Below are positions 60,341 through 64,000 of a stretch of DNA of 64,000 nucleotides, one piece after another. The notes under the pieces are model-generated. The model had not been told where the DNA came from. It saw nothing but the letters and a program-made list of their open reading frames with translations, and searched no databases. Source of the stretch: Autumnicola psychrophila. GTDB taxonomy: Bacteria > Bacteroidota > Bacteroidia > Flavobacteriales > Flavobacteriaceae. Positions within the stretch are counted from its first letter, which is position 1. Each line of letters begins with the position of its first letter. The translations under genes were made by a program, and so were the position numbers. The stretch is from the NCBI RefSeq assembly GCF_031846645.1, contig NZ_JAVRHN010000007.1:124001-188000 (forward strand), written 5' to 3'.

Positions 60341-61247
60341 TATCTGCAGGTTTATTTTGTGAATAAAACATATGTACATCCCGCTGCGGAAACGGAATAG
60401 TAATATTATTTATCCTAAATTTCTTATCTATATTGAACCTTAACTCACTTTTAACTTTAGGATCTACAAAACTATCAGTAATATAAAAATGCAGACCGAA
60501 CATTAAAGCAGAATCACCAAAGTCCTCGAAAAGCACGAAAGGCTCCGGTTTTTTTAAAATGCCCTTTTGCTCCTTTGCACATTCCAGGAGAACCTGCCTT
60601 ACTTTTTCTGTATCGCTCCCATAAGCCACCCCTACTTTTACTGCTTCCCTGGTAGTTTTATGATTTTGTGTATAATTGTAAAGGGTATCACTAATAAATT
60701 TATGGTTAGGAATTATCATTACTTTATCATCCCTTGTTAAAGCACGGGTGGTCCTGAGCTTTATTTGAAAGACGCGGCCAACTCTGCCGTCCATCTCTAT
60801 AACATCTCCAACCAACAGGGATTTATCTATAATTATAAATATACCTCCTATTATATCCTGGAATAATTCCTGAAGGGCAAGACCAAGACCAACAAACAAT
60901 ACGGCAGAAGCAGTAAGGAGGAGGGTTATGTCGATTCCCGCAGTACTTAAAGTAATCAGGATTACCGTAAGGTAAACAAAGTACTTAATAAATTTGAAGA
61001 CGCTTACAAACTTCATTTGGTCCTCAACGATCAACTTGCTGCTAATAAAAGATCGCAGTAACCGTAGTACAATACTGGTGACAATAAAAACAAAGATTAC
61101 AAGAAGGACGAGACCTATAGTAATTTCTATAAGAGAACCGTCTTTTACCTCGTAGGAAATAATTACATAGTTCCATATATCCTTTATAGCCCCCCAGATA
61201 TCCTGCTCAATTATTTCTGATATTTGCTCCCTTGTTCCTTCCTGCAT
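60324..61247 (-). CDS. MscS-type mechanosensitive channel
   Basis: This 307-residue protein has three hydrophobic segments (about residues 39-63, 84-103, 108-128). TM3 is followed by the pore-lining GLGLALQELFQDIIGGIFII and the beta domain MS channel signature VGDVIEMDGRVGRVFQIKLRT. MIIPNHKFISDTLYNYTQ follows, which is the usual IPN motif near residue 177. It should open on osmotic downshift. It is 3 bp after the ABC permease stop, so it continues that operon. Confidence 0.93.
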   Translation of the reverse strand: MQEGTREQISEIIEQDIWGAIKDIWNYVIISYEVKDGSLIEITIGLVLLVIFVFIVTSIVLRLLRSFISSKLIVEDQMKFVSVFKFIKYFVYLTVILITLSTAGIDITLLLTASAVLFVGLGLALQELFQDIIGGIFIIIDKSLLVGDVIEMDGRVGRVFQIKLRTTRALTRDDKVMIIPNHKFISDTLYNYTQNHKTTREAVKVGVAYGSDTEKVRQVLLECAKEQKGILKKPEPFVLFEDFGDSALMFGLHFYITDSFVDPKVKSELRFNIDKKFRINNITIPFPQRDVHMFYSQNKPADNEESS

Positions 61248-61249
61248 TT

Positions 61250-62548
61250 TTAATATTTAAGCCATTTGTAAAGCTCCTTGTAACTTGCTTTTTTACCGTA
61301 CATAAGAATTCCCACTCTATAAATTTTAGCTGCAATCCAAACCACAGCAAAATTTGTAGCAAGAAGAATTGCTATTGATATTACCAATTCCCACCACGGC
61401 ACATCAAAAGGAATGCGCATAAGCATAACAATAGGTGAAGTTAACGGAATCATAGAAAAAATAGTGGAAACTGTACCGTGAGGATTTTCAATAACTGCAA
61501 AGAATCCCACATAAATACCCAACATAAGTGGCAGGATAACAGGAAACATAAACTGCTGTGTATCGGTTTCGCTATCTACAGCTGCTCCTATAGCTGCATA
61601 TATTGCACTGTATAAGAAATAGCCGGAAATAAAATAGATTAGGAAAAATATGAGAAGACTCAGGATTGGAAGGTTAATAATATCCACCAGCAATTGCTGA
61701 ATTTCAGGCTGAACCATTTGCTCCATTTGAGCCTGTGCAGGAGTTTCTATTGTGAAAGGGTCGATTCCAAAAAACAAGGAAAGAACAGCCAGCAATAATC
61801 CACCTACAACCACCCAAATAGAAAACTGAGTAATACCCGCCAGAGAAGTCCCAATAACCTTCCCTAGCATTAGGTGTATAGGTTTTACTGAAGAAACTAT
61901 AATTTCAATAATTCTATTTGTTTTTTCCTCAATCACACTTCGCATTACCATGTTGCCGTAGATAATAATAAACATCATAAGCAAATAACCCGCTGCTCCC
62001 CCAAAAAACATCTTAATATAATTCGACATTTTTGAACTTCTTTCACCAGAAAAATTCTGAATCTGAACATTCACCTGTGCCCGGGCAGCTTCTATCTGGG
62101 AAGTATCAATCCCACGATTCAGTAACTCCTGATCTGTAAGCTTATCTGCTATTATTTTTTCGATGTTTTGCAGCATTCCCATTCCCGGGGATTCCTTCCC
62201 ATAAAAGCGAACTGCCCCCGCAAGATCATTATCATCAATATTGTCCGGAATATAAATGAGACCGTAATATTCCTGATCCAGGATCATGTTTTTGGCTACC
62301 TCCAGGTCTTTTGAAGAATAATCAAGATATTGAACCTGCTCATCATCCTGAAATTCCTGAATAAATTCACCGCTTTTATCATGAATCCCTATAATGCGCT
62401 GTTCACTGCTATTAAGCATACTTAGATAAGCTATCAACAGGATCATTCCCACCAGGATAAGCGGACTAAGAAAAGTCATTACTATAAAAGTCCTGTTCCT
62501 GACCCGTGCCAGATATTCACGCTGAATGATTAGCTTCAGATTACGCAT
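61250..62548 (-). CDS. ABC exporter permease (NatB-like)
   Basis: This 432-residue protein has a first TM near residues 21-45, a large extracytoplasmic domain (residues 46-175) and five C-terminal TM segments. The IQREYLARVRNRTFIVMTF start and the stretch GNMVMRSVIEEKTNRIIEII with VSSVKPIHLMLGKVIG near residue 205 are the hallmark of the ABC2_membrane_3/NatB family. It overlaps the ATPase gene by 8 bp. Substrate unknown; family members export Na+ or hydrophobic compounds. Confidence 0.92.
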   Translation of the reverse strand: MRNLKLIIQREYLARVRNRTFIVMTFLSPLILVGMILLIAYLSMLNSSEQRIIGIHDKSGEFIQEFQDDEQVQYLDYSSKDLEVAKNMILDQEYYGLIYIPDNIDDNDLAGAVRFYGKESPGMGMLQNIEKIIADKLTDQELLNRGIDTSQIEAARAQVNVQIQNFSGERSSKMSNYIKMFFGGAAGYLLMMFIIIYGNMVMRSVIEEKTNRIIEIIVSSVKPIHLMLGKVIGTSLAGITQFSIWVVVGGLLLAVLSLFFGIDPFTIETPAQAQMEQMVQPEIQQLLVDIINLPILSLLIFFLIYFISGYFLYSAIYAAIGAAVDSETDTQQFMFPVILPLMLGIYVGFFAVIENPHGTVSTIFSMIPLTSPIVMLMRIPFDVPWWELVISIAILLATNFAVVWIAAKIYRVGILMYGKKASYKELYKWLKY

Positions 62549-63470
62549 TTTGAGTAACTGTTTTTATAAAAATATCGTTTACTGAAGGAATTACCTCTAC
62601 AAAATGGTTAATCTTTCCTTTGGTAAGCAGGTATTCCAGTAAATAATTAGAGGATTCCCCTTCTTTTAATTGTACACTCAGTTTAAGGTCATTATTAATA
62701 CTTTTAAACTGTGCATTCCCAAGGGTGAATTTGTCCTGAAGCTCTGCCAGTAAGGCCTCTTCATTAGAAGTTTCTACGCCAATTTCGTAGGTGTTGGACT
62801 TATATTTCTTCTTTATATCCCGAACTTTACCATCGAGCAGTTTATTGGATTTATGAATTAAAGCCATATAATCACAAAGTTCCTCTACACTCTCCATCCT
62901 GTGTGTTGAGAAAAGAATAGTGGCTCCTTCTTCTTTTAACTGAAGAATTTCCCTTTTTATTATGCCGGCATTTACAGGATCAAATCCACTAAAAGGTTCA
63001 TCAAAAATCAACAATTTCGGGTTGTGCAAAACAGTAATTACAAACTGTACTTTTTGTGCCATGCCTTTTGATAATTCCTGAATCTTCTTATCCCACCACG
63101 AGGTTATCTCAAGTTTTTCAAACCAATAGTCAAGTCTTTTCTTTGCTTCAGCTTTGGATAAGCCTTTTAGCCTGGCCAAATAAAGTGCCTGCTCCCCCAC
63201 CTTCATCGATTTATAAAGTCCCCGTTCTTCCGGAAGATAACCAATATGAACAATATCATCTGGATGTAGGGGCTGTCCATCCAGGAAAACCTTTCCTTCA
63301 TCTGGCATTGTAATCTGGTTAATGATTCTGAGAAGGGTTGTTTTCCCAGCTCCATTAGGCCCCAGAAGACCAAAAACACTTCCCCTGGGTATACTTATTG
63401 AAACATTATTAAGAGCAGTGAATTTCCCGAAACGCTTGTAGATATTTTCGGCCACTAAAAGATTATCCAT
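62541..63470 (-). CDS. ABC exporter ATPase (NatA-like)
   Basis: From ATG at 63470 (MDNLLVAENIYKRFGKFTAL) the product is 309 residues; the frame extends 20 codons upstream with a TTG/ATG pair, but family members begin here. It has Walker A LLGPNGAGKTTLLRIIN near residue 35, GYLPEERGLYKSMKVGEQ, signature ELSKGMAQKVQFVITVL, Walker B LLIFDEPFSGFDPVN and the switch LFSTHRMESVEEL. The C-terminal 80 residues are the NatA-type extension. It forms an operon with the permease, mscS, the DUF6268 protein and the response regulator. Confidence 0.92.
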   Translation of the reverse strand: MDNLLVAENIYKRFGKFTALNNVSISIPRGSVFGLLGPNGAGKTTLLRIINQITMPDEGKVFLDGQPLHPDDIVHIGYLPEERGLYKSMKVGEQALYLARLKGLSKAEAKKRLDYWFEKLEITSWWDKKIQELSKGMAQKVQFVITVLHNPKLLIFDEPFSGFDPVNAGIIKREILQLKEEGATILFSTHRMESVEELCDYMALIHKSNKLLDGKVRDIKKKYKSNTYEIGVETSNEEALLAELQDKFTLGNAQFKSINNDLKLSVQLKEGESSNYLLEYLLTKGKINHFVEVIPSVNDIFIKTVTQNA

Positions 63471-63563
63471 AGAGAAAAATTCCAGATTAAGTAAATATAT
63501 ATAAAATTGCCAGAGAGTTCGTTGCATCAAGAACTTTTTATAACCACGCTAGGGCTATAAAAA

Positions 63564-63597
63564 CAAAACCCACCCCTAATAAATTAAGGATGGGAAA
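63564..63597 (-). terminator. Second terminator after dnaJ
   Basis: On the minus strand CCCATCCTT and AGGGGTGGG pair (two G-T wobbles) around an 8-base loop and are followed by TTTTGTTTTTATAG. It lies in the gap between dnaJ and the ABC ATPase gene. Confidence 0.75.
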
Positions 63598-63621
63598 AAA
63601 ATTGCTATGAAAAAGAAAAAT

Positions 63622-63643
63622 TATCACTAAAGACTTAGTGATA
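63622..63643 (-). terminator. First terminator after dnaJ
   Basis: A perfect 9-bp stem TATCACTAA/TTAGTGATA with the loop AGAC (plus strand) is followed on the minus strand by ATTTTTCTTTTTC. It lies 36 bp beyond the dnaJ stop, so dnaJ has tandem terminators. Confidence 0.75.
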
Positions 63644-63678
63644 CTCAAATATATAAAAATTTTCTTAAAAATTACTTA

Positions 63679-64000
63679 TTATGAAAACATATCTTTAACT
63701 TTTTCAAAAAATGATTTATCGCTCTTCTCTGGATTTGGCTGGAAATTCTCATCATTAGCCATTCTTTCGAAAAACTCTCTCTGTTCTTTATTAAGAGTTT
63801 TAGGAGTCCATACGTTAACATGTACTAAAAGATCTCCTTTGCCGTAGCCGTTTAGATTTGATATCCCTTTGCCCCTTAGACGAAGAATCTTTCCCGATTG
63901 CACTCCTTCTTCTACTTTGATCCTGACTTTGCCTGAAACTGTATCAATTTCTCTGGAACTGCCAAGTACAGCTTCAGAATAACTTATATAAAGATCGTAA
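63679..64000 (-). CDS. dnaJ: Chaperone DnaJ, C-terminal part (runs off right edge)
   Basis: The frame is open to the right edge and ends at the stop at 63679. The visible 106 residues contain YDLYISYSEAVLGSSREIDT, SGKVRIKVEEGVQSGKILRL, RGKGISNLNGYGKGDLLVHV and NVWTPKTLNKEQREFFERMA. They belong to the DnaJ C-terminal substrate-binding domain II and dimerisation region. The end VKDMFS is typical of Bacteroidota DnaJ. The J domain and zinc fingers lie outside the window; grpE is expected next to it. Confidence 0.95.
   Translation of the reverse strand, partial: YDLYISYSEAVLGSSREIDTVSGKVRIKVEEGVQSGKILRLRGKGISNLNGYGKGDLLVHVNVWTPKTLNKEQREFFERMANDENFQPNPEKSDKSFFEKVKDMFS

Noticed and set aside
63541..63565. 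Weak dyad TATAACC...GGCTATA upstream of the ABC ATPase gene as a possible operator.
   Set aside because: The arms are short, contain a wobble and overlap the end of the dnaJ terminator region; not distinguishable from chance.
1..64000. tRNA, rRNA, riboswitch, prophage and insertion-sequence transposase signatures.
   Set aside because: None was found by reading the gaps. A covariance-model scan would be needed to exclude small structured RNAs inside the repeat regions.

Overview
The window looks like a chromosomal segment of a marine-type flavobacterium (phylum Bacteroidota, probably family Flavobacteriaceae). The evidence is as follows. Promoters match the Bacteroidota sigma-A pattern TTG-N18/19-TAnnTTTG. 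Shine-Dalgarno sequences are weak, and TTG and GTG starts are frequent. Flavobacterial families are present: DUF2795 next to secA, DUF4199, DUF2911, DUF6268, a 23S-IVP-type four-helix-bundle protein and an HTH-less sigma-54 response regulator. The sequence is AT-rich. No rRNA, tRNA, CRISPR array, transposase or phage gene was seen.

Bases 1-33,760 hold one large surface-polysaccharide locus, almost all on the minus strand. It is read from wza and wzc (outer-membrane export protein and tyrosine-kinase co-polymerase) through a four-helix-bundle gene, an ABC-2 exporter (wzm, wzt) and a carbohydrate sulfotransferase. It continues through at least a dozen glycosyltransferases of families GT2, GT4 and GT14 and a GT-C-like membrane protein. 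A sugar-nucleotide epimerase, wecB and a nonulosonic (sialic) acid cassette neuA-neuB-neuC follow. Two two-gene modules on the plus strand (16.1-17.5 kb and 20.6-22.4 kb) each pair a SAM methyltransferase with a glycosyltransferase. A decayed glycosyltransferase lies at 13.0-13.65 kb. The expected product is an exported, heteropolymeric, probably acidic glycan carrying a nonulosonic acid and possibly sulfate.

Bases 34,800-64,000 are mostly conserved chromosomal genes. They comprise an ABC-F ATPase, a small PIN-domain toxin-antitoxin pair, a methyltransferase, a LolD-type ATPase, a PduO-type cobalamin adenosyltransferase, DUF2795-secA, a VIT1/CCC1 transporter, an M23 peptidase, an ECF sigma/anti-sigma/DUF4097-like operon, DUF2911, ohr, meaB, a PAP2 phosphatase, a MATE exporter, an M28 peptidase, PPK2, a GNAT protein and a sigma-54 response regulator. 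After these come DUF6268, MscS, a NatAB-like ABC exporter and the 3' end of dnaJ. MeaB and the adenosyltransferase both point to adenosylcobalamin-dependent methylmalonyl-CoA metabolism.

The most unusual property of the window is its load of short dispersed repeats. Nearly every larger intergenic gap is built from them: a palindromic ATTGC...GCAAT family, an AATGGCAATTAT-core family with about 12 copies, 170-200 bp triplicated units, CCCC/GGGG hairpins and purine-rich minisatellites. Material of the same kind is also found inside three reading frames. In wecB it forms a 68-codon in-frame block of 21-bp repeats. In the methyltransferase at 37.5 kb it forms a charged insert of about 78 codons. 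In the glycosyltransferase at 0.7-1.9 kb it supplies the last residues and the stop codon. No transposase that could move these repeats is visible here.
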